A stretch of 64,000 nt of DNA from positions 186,001-250,000 of the forward strand of contig MU404057.1 in the NCBI GenBank assembly GCA_022695795.1. The letters are read 5' to 3'. The notes under the pieces were generated by a model. It did not search any database, had not been told where the DNA came from, and saw only the letters and a list, made by a program, of their open reading frames with translations. This DNA comes from Biscogniauxia marginata (taxonomy: Eukaryota; Ascomycota; Sordariomycetes; Xylariales; Xylariaceae). Each line of letters opens with the position of its first letter. Within the stretch, counting starts at the first letter, position 1. Of this stretch, positions 1 to 13,466 are shown piece by piece. The position numbers were made by a program, and so were the translations under genes.

Positions 1-3000
1 TTTGGGCTTTTTGCAGGGGGTGGGATCGTAAGTTGAACGGTATGGGAGGTTGTATTGCTGGTTCGTCACATTGTGACCGGCATTTTGGTTGCGAACATGC
101 AAGCAAGAGAGAGAGAGAGAAAGACGAATTGCTCAGGGTCCACTGCATAATTCAGCCTCTTTTTTCCAATAGCCTGGATATTGGGTTACGCTAGGTCAGC
201 GGCAGGCTTGTCGGTCCAACTGGGCTGTGGCCGCCGACACGAGACTCCGTAGTAGTTGTAACGTCCGCTATAAGATAGTATAGATCTGAGACATGCTGGA
301 AAGGGGCCTCCCGTTTGATGTCTCACATGATTTGATATCGAGTCTTGGCCGCTAGGTAACCCGGCTTCAATACATGTTACCTCATAGAAGAGCATTTCTT
401 CGCCTAGTGTTTGTTTCTTTGTTTGTCTCAGTCTTGGGAAGGAATAAAAAAAAGGGGGGGGGGGGGGAGAATTACATTCGAGGTTTCTCTTAGGAGTATG
501 GTGTAACACATATAGCGTAGTAGTCAAGAACGGGGACGGGCTTGGACTATAATTAAAAAAAGGGGACGATCCGTTTGTTAATTTGCCCACGACTCACCAA
601 ACAAGAAGGAAAAAAAAGTTCCTGGGAAAATTTAATCCCTGACGGGGTCCGCGCGACACACAAGGACGCCATCGAATGAAATCATCGTCATCCACTCAGT
701 CCGATTTTTTGGGACGACCCGATTCGCCAACTTATTATTCAGGGTCCAGTCAAAGAAAAGAAAGCTCCGAGGTGTCAGAGAGGGTGCGAGTGTATAAATA
801 TGACAGATCACAAATGATAAGCCCAGATACAGATCCAAAATACCGCAGATTGTACTTATTTGTTGAAGTACCTGGCATATTTGTTCATGTCATGTATTTT
901 CTTTTTTGCCTTTCTTCTTCTTCTCTCTTTCGACTTGCTCAATTAATTCAATTTATCTCTTCAGACCCCCCTTTTCTCCATACTACCTAGGTAGCTAAGA
1001 GTAAGAAGGAAGAGAAAAAAAAAAGAGTGGTGCACCGCTGGTTTGCTTTCCTAGCTGGGTAATATGGGGTAACATCTTCTTCTTGCATGGACTGGGCTGG
1101 GTTGTGGGCTGGCTGGCTGTGACCAGGGGTTAGCATTTCGTGACAAGCGGAGCCACCGAGGGCTCAACCACGGTGTCGGGTCCGATCACTAAAATTGGGC
1201 TGACTGATTGATTGGGTCTGGATTGCAATGCGCGTTTGTCGTGTACTCCGTATGCCAAACTCGTGTACATCTGTCGAGTGTGTCGGTGCTCTCGGGTTGT
1301 GGTGTTCTACGGGAACGGGTAAGCGGCATTGTCCTCCCCCCTCCCCCCCTTTTCCCCCCACCCTTTTCTCCTTACGGAGTATACACACACGCTAATAATA
1401 AACCATTCGAGATCTCGTTCGACGATCGATCTGCCTGCTCGTTGTTTTTGTTTTCTTTTTTTGTCTCGGTGCGACCGCCTATCGCATGAGTGACATACGC
1501 TGTGTGCATATATGCGTTTGAAACTACTAAGTTAGTTGGCTCCCCCATGTAGGAGAATACAAGATGTAGTAGGTAAGTAATAATCGATACATAAGAAACC
1601 AATAAGAGCGAATTAGTCGAGTCAATCAAATCGAATCGGCAAAATTCCCGAGGTCGAACGATGCCGAACCCTTTTCGACCGTCCCGTGCTGCATCTTGTG
1701 TTTGGTGTTTGCCAATTTGAACCAATCAATATCGGCTTGCGGCCGCAAATGGAAATTCCACAGCGATTTTTTATTTCCCGTTTGCCCCCTCCAGGCCTTG
1801 TCAGGCTGTCCGGTCAGGGTACCTAGCTACCTGACATCGCATCCAGCCGGTCGCTAACATATGCCAGATCGATCTCCAGCCACGATAGCTTGAGTCGCAC
1901 AGGGTTGGGCAGGGGTCCTCGCTTCGCAAGATCGAATTAAATTGACAGCGCGGTACGTCCCGGGGTGGGTAGCCAGCTACATATGTGCCGTATGTTCCTT
2001 GTGTACAAGTGGGTAAGTCGATGTTTTTCATTGTTATTATTGTCCGTAGCGCGTAGGTTTCTTCTCTGTATGTATGTATAAGTGAAGAAACGTGCGGGTT
2101 GGGCCTCGGGGAACAAGGGCACATGCTTCCTGGTGGGTTTGAAGGACCCCCCCAACTACCACTCATCTGGGATATGTATGTACACTATGTATGTAATGTG
2201 TGTATGTACGTATGTAAGAAGTCGGTGCGTTATATTCAAATAAAACCTGGAAATGTAAAATCGTACATATGTGGTAAGATTCGAAAGTAGGCGGGAACCT
2301 TCCCCCCCCCCGTTTCTCACGAAGAAACTGCATACCTACTCGACCAATTGGAAGAGCGTAGCACGTCAAGCCTGCTGTACGTATATCTATCGGTAATGTG
2401 CGGGCGGTCTGCGCCTTGTTGTAAGTGCCGAGATGCGATGAAGAATACTAACCCCCAACTTATTCCAGCCCATCCCGGCGCACCGGCACCGGACGGGACC
2501 GACACCCAGTCACAAGCAAAGTATGGAAAGGACAGAAGCAGCAATAAGAACGAAGACAAAAGGAGCGGAAAGACGGCGTAGATCGATGCGCCAGATCTGA
2601 TTGGCTATCCCGCGTTCCCAGGATGTTGGTAGAGCACGTGCAGTAGTTCGCCTTGATTTCCTAAGGCCCGGCTTCCTCTTTTCGCTCTGCGGTGGGCATT
2701 CGAGCCGGGCATTTCGAGCTGGGCTACCTGTTGGCTTTCCCCTAACGTGCCTTTTGGGCATCAAGTTGATTGATTGATTGGCGAGAAGGTGGCTGTCGTT
2801 TCAAAGACCCCTGGACGCGTCAGTGGGAGGACAGGGGTCTATAAATTGGGCCTTGCCTGCAATGTACACGGTACTTACTCACTCGTCTTAGACCGTCCGG
2901 TAAGCCCGGGTGCTTTTAATGACCATCTGACGATCGAGTCGAATGTGTTGACGACCCGGCCGGGGGGGGAGTAGTAGTTGATGCCCAATTGCTCGATGAA

Positions 3001-3986
3001 GGGGGAGGAAATAAGGAGGACTCTCTGCCCAGGTCGAGATTGCAATCTAGACCCTGAAGCCCGGGAGGTTTGAAAGAGGTCCCTGTCTGCAACTTCAAAG
3101 TAATGATCGAAAGGAAGAAAAGAGGGTAGGGCCCGGCCGCCGATCGTCAGCTAATGTCCATGCGCCCTATTGGGCAGTAATGGCCCAATAGACGCCACCC
3201 TCAGCGCCGCATGGGAAACTGGAATATCAAAACTCACAATACCTAGGTAGCTATACGCAATGTACGTGGCAAAACCTGTGGGAAAAATACGTGCAGGAGT
3301 ACAAGGCCAGCCTGTCTATGTTCAGCCACCAAGGCTTATCTACTCCTGAAGCTATGTACCATACAACACACCTCCTGACCCCCTGACACTGCCAGCATCG
3401 TAAGATGAGAAAGCTCGTGAGAGCAAAACCGCCTCTCTTACCCTCTATATTCCCTTTTTTGTTCCTTGACCGGGTATCCACAAACATCATTGTATAGCCG
3501 TACGCCTCCAATCTACCGAACCAATGTCCGTCGTCAACCTGATCGTGTATTGCCCGGTCCTGCCTCGACCATCATCATCAGACCATTCCACCCATCCTGA
3601 AACCCTTTTTTGTTGATCCGGCATGCCTTAGAGCCCTTTTCATCCAGCCTCAGCCCGAGCGATAGAAATTCATATGCAACGGCCCATTGCTACCTCGCCT
3701 AGCTAAGCCAGGCCGCAACGCAATGCTACTTCATACCCCTATCTGACTCCCTAATCCCTGAAACCCTTTCACGATATGCAGAAGGAAAGCTGAACAAGAT
3801 CCGAGAATAGCACCGAGACAAATGGGAACCGTAACCTGATATACACACGCGCACATAGTGAACCGTCGTACCCCCCCAAACAAAACGCCCTGAAAATGTC
3901 CTTAAGGTTACAATGGATGTATTACTGCCCGCCATCACGCTACCACGTGACGATCAGCCTGGGAATGAGGTAGTTTCTGACACCGT
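1..3986. other. Gene-free left flank, low-complexity rich
   Basis: I see no convincing gene in this stretch. Its ORFs are short, overlap on both strands and match no family I recognise. It holds a GA microsatellite (about 105-120), an A-run followed by a G-run (about 445-468), pyrimidine-rich tracts (about 900-960 and 1333-1370) and two copies of the TACCTAGGTAG motif (984-994 and 3240-3250). It may be a long regulatory spacer belonging to a gene outside the window, but nothing in the sequence proves that. Confidence 0.5.
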
Positions 3987-5274
3987 CTATCGTGAACCAT
4001 GATGGCGGCTGGACCCTGCAGCGTTCGCGAGAGATGAACCCCTACCACCGGCCTCGTCGATGTTTTCGTAAAGATCGAGACACTCTTCGATGACTAAGAT
4101 ACCCAGTTAGTAAAGCCGGCGCTTAGCTCGAAGAGAGTGGCATGAAGGTATCTAGCTCCGGGGGTAAACATACTTGCGATGATTTCCTCTTCCCAGACGC
4201 CATATTCGTAGTCGACCAGGCCATGTCGATCGATGCCGTCACACATCCGTACAACTTCTTTACCCATTTTCTTCAGTCCCTCTTCGTTGATCAGGGTCTG
4301 GCCCCGTTGAGGTTGCAAGCCAGACTCCATCATGTCCTTCTGCCTCTGGAACAACGCTAGCCAGGCGTGGTTGAAATCGTGCCAGAGCTTGATGCGATCG
4401 CTGTGTAGATCTAGGTTATCTCCAGTGAGACCTATAATATTAAATTAGTTACGAAGGGCTGGCGGTGGTGAGCCGACAGACACTGACCAAGTTCCACAAC
4501 CTTAGATAGAAGCCACTCAGACACATTTAACAGTGATTCGCTTGCAGCCTGTAGTACTCCGCTCCGAATGTTGGTGAAGATCTCCTTTAGCGCAGACTGA
4601 TACTGCTCGTAAGCCTCCCCCATCTCTGCTGATGCAGAAAAGTCTTGTTCTTCCACGACCTGCTCTGGTGCGCTTGCCTGTGCCATGCCGCTCATGGAGC
4701 CCATTGCGCTGGGGTAGTTCTGGATCATGGCTCGCTGGTCCGCCGGGCTCTGTTGATATACCGTCGAGGTGCTCGAGGATCCCGTCTGAGGTTGCAGACT
4801 AGGAGCTGCGGCTGCGTTGGTTGGTTCGTTCGGGAAATAAGGGGCGGCTACATCCGTTGCCATAATCTGCAGCGCTGCAGGTTGCCGAGACGGGAACTGC
4901 TGACTCGTATCGTAAACGGTATTCTGCGCGCCTGCTTGTTGCACGCCGTATAGCATCGGCTGGTTGTACGCGCCGAAGCCCTGCGTTTGTCTACCGTCCT
5001 GACCATATTCGGACTGGTATGCCATCGTGCTCTGCGGCATGGCTGTAGAAAATGCTGTTGCCGGCTCCTGGTAGTATCCACTGTAGGCAGCCGCCCCCCC
5101 TATGCCTCGAGCTGTCGAGGGGGACGTGTTGAGGGGCGCAGGACGATATCTGTCAGACCCGCTTGCGCCATACGACCTCCGTTGTGCGTGGGGATCGTGA
5201 ACCGGATATCTAACATTGGAACCAGCACTGATTGGCGGTTCATTCTGCCTCCGACGCCGTGCGTTGTCGTCCAT
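3987..5274 (-). CDS. Conserved fungal protein of unknown function
   Basis: A three-exon model is supported by frame: 5274-4488, 4431-4174 and 4093-3987, with introns GTCAGT..TAG and GTATGT..TAG. It gives 383 aa ending in TAG. The first ATG of the frame is at 5274; the open frame continues upstream without an ATG, so an upstream exon is possible. The N-terminal ~200 residues are low complexity (Gln, Ala, Ser, Pro, Tyr), probably disordered. The C-terminal ~150 residues look like a folded helical domain, with the stretches YEQYQSALKEIF, LLNVSEWLLSKVVELGLTGDN, KLWHDFNHAWLALFQRQKDMM and VDYEYGVWEEEII, then a short Ser/Gly/His tail. I do not recognise a named domain. The layout of disordered Q-rich arm plus helical C-terminal module would suit a nuclear adaptor, but that is a guess. 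It has no close neighbours. Confidence 0.75.
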
Positions 5275-7077
5275 GCCCCGGAGAAGCGCGTCGCTAGACG
5301 TCGGAAGCGGCGAGCCCAGCCGATGCGTCTCCGGCAAGGGAGCTGGATGAGGGTAAAGGACGGCCAGTTTGCTTCAAGCTGGCCTCGTCGCAGCCGGCCT
5401 ACTATATTCGCCCAAGAGACTAACAATGTATAGACGGTTGGCGGGGTTAGAATAGTCGATATAAGCTACTGTAGATCAAATCGGTTGAACGTAAGTAATA
5501 AGTTACGCGAGGCACGGCAACCGTTGTTTTGGGTTCCCTAGGCAAAGATGAATGCCTGGCGATATAGGTAAGAAAGAATTTGCTTGGTTACAAAGCTGTC
5601 CCACTCGACCAGAAGAAGCTCCTAGCGACTAGAACCCGAGAGATGCGGAGGTATAGGACGGGATTTACGCATGGGACTATGGCCGGGTATGCGCGTCCAG
5701 ATTGGGTGCTCTCTTCACTGGTAGGGAAGACGGCAGGACAAAGGCAAGAGTTTGTCAAGGTATGACCGACTATGTAAGTAGTAACTCAAAGTTCGGATAC
5801 CGAGTAGACTTGATGCAAACACAACCCAGTTATGTCAGCTACTCACCACCGCACTCTAGTCGGGTGGAGGAGTAGGGATGACGGTGCTCCCGAAATCTCC
5901 AGATTTTTGGTTTCGTCCTTGGAGCTTTATTATTGAGGTTGGGTTCGTCCACAGAAGCCCTGGGTGGGTATTGCTGGTTGCAGCTAACTCGTCAACGGTT
6001 GTCTCTGAGCGTTACTGGGAAGATCCCGGTGGCCCTGCAGTGTTTTTCAAAAACAACAAGCAGTCTCATGTGGGACTCGAAGAAAAAAAGTTCGTAGCAA
6101 GCCGCACTCGAATTAAGCTGGAAAAAACACTGAAGTTCCTCGGCGACGTTCGTACGATACAGATTCGCCTCGACGCCCTACCGAGAGCGCTTTCTAGCCT
6201 AAGTGGTAGCCGGTATCTCTTGAAGTGACGACCTCTTCAAGGTAGATCTGGGCGTTATCCAGCTTTGTGACGAGGAGAAAGGGTGGACGATGGGGTGAGT
6301 TCTAGAGCTGAGGTGATGGCGGGCCCGTGAATATAAGATTATACGTATGTGCCGATATAAGTGAGGATGGGGTTGTCGACACCAGGAAATTTAGGCCGTC
6401 GGGGATTTTCTACTATACGTAGAAGGCGAGAATCCGGGACCTCGAGGAGTTGGTCAACAAGGAGGTACCAGTACTTATTTAGCTCATTATTGTATCATTA
6501 GGTGAAGGCCGACGAGCTAGGTAAGAGGAGCCGGTGCATGGTTATTAGTAGGGGGGGTGGGCAAGAGAGTGGGGACCAAACTAGACTGTAATAAAATGGA
6601 AGTTTCGATCTTTTAGAGCTGTGGGTAGCACGCACGAGGACGGCCGTGGTGGTGAGGGACGATGGAAACAATACATTAATATCAACCAACGCCTTGTACC
6701 GCGCGAGAGAGAAAAAAAAAAGAATAAAAAATTGGCGTCTAAGCTGGGGCTTGCCAGACTAGGTAAGCTGGCTGCGACAAGATCTGCGCACAGGCAATAG
6801 AGAGCGGGTCCGAGGCTTGTACTCCTTGGGTGTGGTTTTATGAGACATAGGCAGTGGTTCGTGGTGTGCTGCACCAAAAGAGGCTTGACCCGAGCTACCT
6901 ACCTTGAAGAGACAGCCTGCAGATACAGAGCGGGAGACGGTGATGTAGGATGGGAGGATGAGCGTCCCCGGTGCAGATCAGTTTGCCGAGAAGAACGGAG
7001 ATCCAACCTGGGAACAGGTAGCGAGCGCTGAAGCCATCACCCCCGGAACCCTGTGGTGGATTCTGGTAGAGACCCGG

Positions 7078-7120
7078 AGGAGAGGCCCAGAGGAGGGACC
7101 CAGAGGAGGGACCCAGAAGA
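7078..7120. repeat. 14-bp imperfect tandem repeat
   Basis: The unit AGAGGAGGGACCCA, with small changes, occurs about three times in a row. It is purine-rich on the plus strand. No coding role is evident. Confidence 0.6.
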
Positions 7121-7891
7121 GAGGAGTGCTGAAAAAAGCGCCAGGTACAGTACCGTATAGAGAGGTGTGTATAGGTGACACGAGCAGGACAAGGGTTGTT
7201 TTGCTTATTCCTCCCTTGGTGCACCCGGAGTCTCGTAGCCAGGTTGGTAATATTCGATGTTTGTTAATATTGAACAATAATTCTGGGGTTTTCACTTCTG
7301 CGTAAGCCGGACGAATTCGAAGCAGGCATTAGGGCATTTGAGTTCTGGGAATGAATTGGGTGGTCAATGTTGAATCCCATTTAGACGTCGAGGAAGATGA
7401 AGCGGGGATGGACATTAAAGCGAAGATGGTGTGGGAGAAGTATAAAGAGACTAAAATCGGAAAAATAGACTACATGCAATACATGTACCAATTAGAGCCC
7501 TCGAGTGAAAGTGAAGGAAGGTGCTAGGCAGAGAGATGTTTGATGAGGCTAAGGCAGGTAGGTAGCTTGGGCTGGGCACTTACTCAGTACTACCGGTGCG
7601 TACCTGGTCGTTTGACAAGTCAAGGGAGGGAACATCCAGGTACCTTACCTTAGCACGCCAATGCGTCACCTTAGTTAATGTAAGTACATATAATTAGGTA
7701 CCGAGAGGTAACCCTAGGTAGGTACTTATGCGACACAGTAAGTGATGTACTTGTCAGGATGGATATCTGAAAGTGCCATATACGTAAAGTACATAAGGTA
7801 GGTACAAGGTAGTATGTAGTTAATAAGTTGAATCCAGGCAAGGTTGGTTGGTTGACGGAGATTTACATACCGCTTAGAGATCGGTCAGTTA

Positions 7892-7950
7892 TGTCTGATG
7901 TCTGATGTCTGCTATCTGCTATCTGCTATCTGCTGTCTGCTGTCTGCTTA
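7892..7950. repeat. 7-bp microsatellite-like array (TCTGATG / TCTGCTA / TCTGCTG)
   Basis: About eight heptamers follow each other. The variants form blocks: GATG units first, then CTAT units, then CTGT units. This suggests successive slippage expansions of mutated units. Confidence 0.75.
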
Positions 7951-10900
7951 TCTGCCTTTAGTTCAGAGTTGATCGCTCCAATGCGGTGGAAGCAGTCGAG
8001 TAGTTCGAACTATCAACCACCTCCCATCCCCTCCCACTTCCCTCCCGATACATGGTGGACGTGACAAGGTTACTGTTATAAGAACCCAAAAAGTCCCGGA
8101 ACAAGGTTCTGGGCCAATTCGTCCAAACCCAAAGTGTGTAGCATCTAGAACTCCTGATCAATAACTACTAAGACCGGTATGTTGCCGGCCCCTCACCCAG
8201 GCACTTACACACACATTCATATAGGCATCATTTCTTCCCTCGGGCACCAGCCCGCGTGGAATTGCCATTTGTCCCGTAATCACAGGATACGATGTGGAAG
8301 TCAATGCGGCGCGATTCAATTGTTATCGGCCGGCGGCTTCCATCGCGAAAGATGATTCGATCTGGGGTAAAAATGGCCCTGCATACATTAGGTCCTCCTT
8401 TTTTCCCATTTTCTTCCTTCTTTTCGGCTTCACCTGTGCTTCTGCAACGGTCATTGGCGGGTGAAAATTTGACATCACTGGCCGGTCTATTTTAGAACGC
8501 TCTTCCTGGAAGGTTAGAGACCGCCCGGCTCGCTCAGCAAGCCCTGCTCAATTAGCTCTGACACTGGCAACAAGAAGAAAAAACATTCCTCCTTTTCATT
8601 TCTTCTGACGCAGCAGATGATAATTGCCGTCTTCTCGCCTTGCTTTCTGATTCCAACATGTCATAATCAGCCACTGCTGCCCAACCAAAAAAACACTGTC
8701 CTCCGCGGCCTTGCTTGCGATCAGCACCATGCCATCTGAGCGCTCGGGGAAAATTTTGCGCAAGATGAGCCCGAAAGAACCCCCCAAAAGCATTGTGTAC
8801 TCGTAGGATACCTCGGATTACCGCCTCTGCTTGTTGGGGGTGAAAGTACTCGGGTGGTAAAGGCAGCCCGTCAGCGAGACTACGACGGTTGTTAGAATAG
8901 GATCCTTGAACCATGTCGTCGGGGACGCGACTCCATAGGAACCGCTGCCAGGTGCCAAGGGCTTGCTTGCCAGGCTGTCAGGGGCCAAGATGTCGTCGTT
9001 GCTCAGGTCGAGCTCGACAAGGGTGCAATGCATCTGGCCTGGTGCCGGAAGTGACCGGGGGTGCTCACATCCTGCGGCATTCGACCACCGCTCTCTCAGT
9101 TCTCCGTTTCTATTTTCTGAGATCTCTCTTCAGTCTGCCGGGAAAGCGCCACAGCTCAGAATCAGCACGCCGGATTTCTCATCTGTGGCTTAAGCCCTCG
9201 ACGCAGGCTCAAGCTTATCTCCACGAGGACAGCATCCTCTGTCCCCTACCAAGTAATATTAGCATTGTCTCCGGGAGCGTTCTTGTCAGGGCGATGTCTG
9301 TGGGTAAAAATGGGCTGAACATATCCGGGTACGTTGCATTTTCAGACCATGTTCCCCCTGTCGGTTTGGTCCACCATGGTCCATGGGCAGTGTTGACAGG
9401 TAGAGGACACCTCCACACTGGTGAACGTCTCCCGGCAGGCATGTCGTTAGCGGCCAATGTGCACCGCCTCAAGCGCGCGCAGAGACGCAGAGATCTACGA
9501 AGTACCTATGTCCTCAGAAATCACCCCATTTTTTGTGGACTCTCCTTAGTGGGTTGTCTGTGTAAGGGGCGCGAGACAAATTGAGAATAGGGAGAGGGAC
9601 GAAGAACACAGCGGCCTCTTACGCGCAAGACAGCTCTTAACTCCAGGGATCTAATGTCCACTCGATGAGCTTTGAGCCTCTTCCCTATTACAGTAGCAGT
9701 AGCAGCTCTGTATCCAAGCTAATTTCCCTACGGGGTGTCGGGGGCTTACACGTCCAAAGTTGCGGGCTGACCATCGTCCATATGTCTTGGCAGCTTGTAA
9801 TTCCAACATCTCTCACCGGGCATTGACGCCAAGATAGCTTCAACAAACTTGCTTCTACTGCCCCCCCGGTTAGTGAGTCTTGATATCCTATATCCTACGA
9901 TATTCATCATAATGTAATGAAACCCGGGCCATCGAGCTTGCGAGGCTTATCTATCGACTATGAATAATCGTTACATCACAGCCTAGTGGCATCCCCAACC
10001 ACCGGATTGGACCCCCGTGTGACCTCTTACAAACTTGCCATCCTTGTGACAGGCAAGCTGCAGTTCAGATGCGCCTACAGGAGATTGACAAGAGCGGTTT
10101 CGGATGCTAGCCGCTGGTGGGGGGAGGACTAAAGGGCCAAAGCACTTGTTTCGACAACTAGCTTCTGCTCCGTCTGTTTCTTACATATTTACGCTGCCAA
10201 GTTAATTTGTTATGCGCCCCATCTCGCTATCGCAATTACTTCTGAATAGGAAGGTCAGCTACACGAATCGATTGGCTACTGAGTGGTTCGTCGATCTCAG
10301 CCTCGCCACGCCCATTAGGGCGACGGATGTCGATCATGTCAATGAGGCTGTCCATTTCCCCGCAGGTTTTTTTTTTTCTCGCTATGGCGTGGTTCTCATG
10401 CACAATCGCGGCGGTAGGGCGAGCGTTCATTTGATTTCTAATAGTTTAACATCAGCTATCCCCCTAGACTTCATGATTCTCTGCAAGTCTGACTACAATA
10501 AAATGGATCGCAACCGTTTCCATCGCAGGATTCAACTGCTGTCAGCCCTGAGATCGGCATCGGATCCTCCCGAGACCTTCATGTAGGGCTTTCGTAAGTG
10601 CTGGCATTTAACACAGAATGGCGACGATCGCTACGAAGTCTACTTACGGCACATTTCGCCTGTGGCTTCAGTTTGAATAAATCACCGACGATCAGTTGCG
10701 ACCCGACATCTCCTCCTGCTTCCCGCATCACATCAGACCACGCCGTCCGAAACGAGTTCTATAATTGTTGGTGGTGGGCTGAATTTTGATGGGGGTGGTA
10801 TAATATTAGTCGATATGAGTCGTCAACGTAAAGTGCTTTCAATCACTAGCGCATCTTCTTTATTTCTGATCGTCGATAAGAAAAACCATAACCCCCGGCT

Positions 10901-12460
10901 AATCATCTTTCTCATCACCAGACACGCGTACCTCGTGAATAAGCAAGGTATAGTCTCCCATGTCATAATTCCCAAAATGTCAACCGGCATTAAAATAGAG
11001 TGAGACCAGGGGTGACCAGCATCAGATTGGCGACGGCGTCCTTCTCAGATCCCCTGAAACGACCGCAAAGACTTCTAGAAAGGTTCTACTCCGCCGCCGC
11101 CGCCGCCGTCGCCCAGAAGCGCATGAATGGAAATGAAGCTAAATACCTGGGCATCTGGCTAACCCTTTCCCTTTTCTTTTTCTTTTCTCCCTTCGTTTCC
11201 AAAATGATGTCAATCTCACGGCGGCACTAGATTATCGAGTTATGACGGCCATGTTCCCTTTGCGGTAATGAAGAGATGAAACGGGCTGATGCAGGACCTC
11301 GGTATCATTAACGACAACCATGACTCTCCAACTTCTAGACCATCGGCGCCCGACTCAAGCGCTAGCCGAAGCCGTTCTCTAGTAAACGTGCCGAACAGGC
11401 TAGCAAGTAGCAACAAAGTTGTGTTGTTTCGCATGGCCTGTCCGTCATCAAGCCTCCCGCTATGGCGCGTCGTCCAATTTCCCTGGGATCCCTGACAAGA
11501 GAGAGAAAGAGAGAGATCTCGTACCTCAACTTGTTTTCACTGCGACCGTGCGATTCGCCTTGCTTGTCCTATAAAAGAGAGATGAGGTCTAGAAGCGTGA
11601 CCCATGCTTTTTTCTTTCTTTTTTCTTCCAAGGCGCGAGATCGCCTGATCGAAGGAGCGTCGATCTGATGAGTGAATTTATCTGCCACGTTGTTTGCCAT
11701 CCATCGCGCTAGTTACCAAATCCTCACGACGGGCTGGTGCACAATCATATCACTTACAAACAGAAGAAAGAGAGACACACGGAGCGAGGAAAATACGATA
11801 TACTGACGCTAAACACTATACTTCAAGGTTGCACCAGCAGGTTTTTTCATCCAAGGTATGTGGAGATGGATTATATTAGTATAGTGTACACAACGGAGAC
11901 CCGTGCACTTGTACATACAATACATATCGACCCAAAGATTCTGTAGACGTTCAACTTGTAGACTGGCTAAACTCCGTCTAACCTAGTACCCTTTGCTGTG
12001 TTGCTGATTTCCGCTCTTCTGAGACTCATCAGTAGATTACGGTCGACTGTACGAACGTTGCCCCTGAGATTGGATCAATGCCACATCATAAGCAGTTTCT
12101 TTTCGACGGAAACGCCGATGAAGCTTAGGAACCAATGCAGCCCCAACCACCGCTGCTAGCTTCGAACTGCCGCAACAAGGGGGGCGCATTTCTAATATTT
12201 ACGGCTCATTTGTCATCCGACTCATCCTCACCTTTGCTGCCCAACTCCCGTCGGACACTGAAGTTCGACGGGTACATATTGGTACATCGGCATGGTACAT
12301 ATGAGTACAGATATTTCGCTATATGATCGTTATAGTGGATCTCGGAGCCCGCCCCGCGCCAATAAGGCTGACGACAATGGCTGCCTTTCTAGGTAGATTA
12401 CGTCGAACACTTGAATTGAGTCATCCGTTTCATCATTAGACACACTCCTCCTTGGCCTCT

Positions 12461-13466
12461 CTATCTCTTCACCCAGGCAGGCCGCTTTCTGGCCTTGACG
12501 CGACCAGGCTTCTTCCTCTCCACCGTCCTGGGATCTCGGGTGATGCAACCAGCTAGATGAACGTGATCAGAAACACTCTAGAAGTAATTAATTATGCCGG
12601 GGGAGTTATCTTCGCTTACCTGTCCTGAGAGGTGTCTTTAATGCTGGCTCGTGAACGACCAGAGCTTTGGCGATAGCCATGGCAAGCGCTTCAGCCTGCC
12701 CAGTAGTCCCGCCGCCCTCCACCAGGGCCCAGACATTGTACTTGTCTATCCGATCCGTAGATTTCAACCCCCATACCGCACTCTCGCGGTCGTGAACTCG
12801 ACCAAAGGCATCACTCAATGTCTTTCCATTGATTAGGACCTCCCCCGTGCCCTCCACGAGCCAGGCTCGTGCGATCGAAGACTTCCGCTTACCCACGCCA
12901 TGTGATCTGCCGAACTTGTCGATAGGAATTGGCTTCGGGGTATTTGCATAAATGTTGATGTCTCGCTTGAACGGCCGGATGCCCTGCTTGACGACGTCGG
13001 GCATTAGATCTGGGTGAATCTGGTGTAATCGTTTCACCAGCATCATACAAGTTGCATAATCCCGTCCCTTAACCGCCTCACCGACCGCCAGGCGGTACTG
13101 CTCCTTAGTCTTCCAGGCGACCCGTTCTAGCTGACCTGAAGGTACTCTCGGCAGACGCCCGTATTTCCGTGCGAGATCTTGCACGAGGACGAAGCTGTCG
13201 TTGAACTCTGTGTGTCGCGAGAAGTAGGAGGGTGATACAGGCATCGGACGCGCGTAAGCTACTTTCAAGGATTCGGCTCCTTCGGGGGTTGCTGCGAGGG
13301 CATCTTGGAATTGTTGGAACCCGTCATCGTGTTTCTGAACCGTGGTTGTGAATGTTCGTCTGATGGCTGAGCGCTTCGTCGTGGCAGAGATGGCCGACAG
13401 CCATTGATTATTCGCAGGTGTTCGAATGTCCCTAAGACAGCGGGAGCCGTATCTTAGAGAGGACAT
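12461..13466 (-). CDS. MRPS9: Mitochondrial small-subunit ribosomal protein uS9m
   Basis: Homologue of bacterial S9/uS9 in the small subunit of the mitochondrial ribosome, where the S9 C-terminal tail reaches the decoding region. Two exons, 13466-12620 and 12552-12461, joined by a 67-nt intron (GTAAGC..TAG), give 312 aa. The N-terminus is basic and Ser/Thr-rich ([13 protein letters not shown]), as expected for a mitochondrial targeting sequence. A fungal-specific middle part precedes the S9 fold: [26 protein letters not shown], then [21 protein letters not shown]. Exon 2 supplies the classic end [22 protein letters not shown]; without the splice the essential basic tail would be lost. The gene diverges from eEF1B-gamma across 414 bp, so the two may share promoter elements. 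Confidence 0.95.

Larger units (their letters stand above)
5275..12460. other. Long gene-poor spacer
   Basis: About 7 kb with only short overlapping ORFs, none with a recognisable domain or a consistent splice pattern. It contains a 14-bp imperfect tandem repeat (about 7078-7120), a 7-bp repeat array (7892-7950), a CCG microsatellite near 11090-11112, several TAGGTA-type motifs (for example 7713-7725) and a CT-rich run near 11165-11190. Composition is close to that of the flanking non-coding DNA. I see no RNA gene. Confidence 0.5.

Noticed and set aside
5878..6228. 116-codon plus-strand ORF
   Set aside because: ATG start but no recognisable motif and no supporting neighbours or splice pattern.
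8552..9584. Overlapping ORFs of 120 and 223 codons on both strands
   Set aside because: Their sequences show no family features; the frames overlap on both strands and lack a consistent gene structure.
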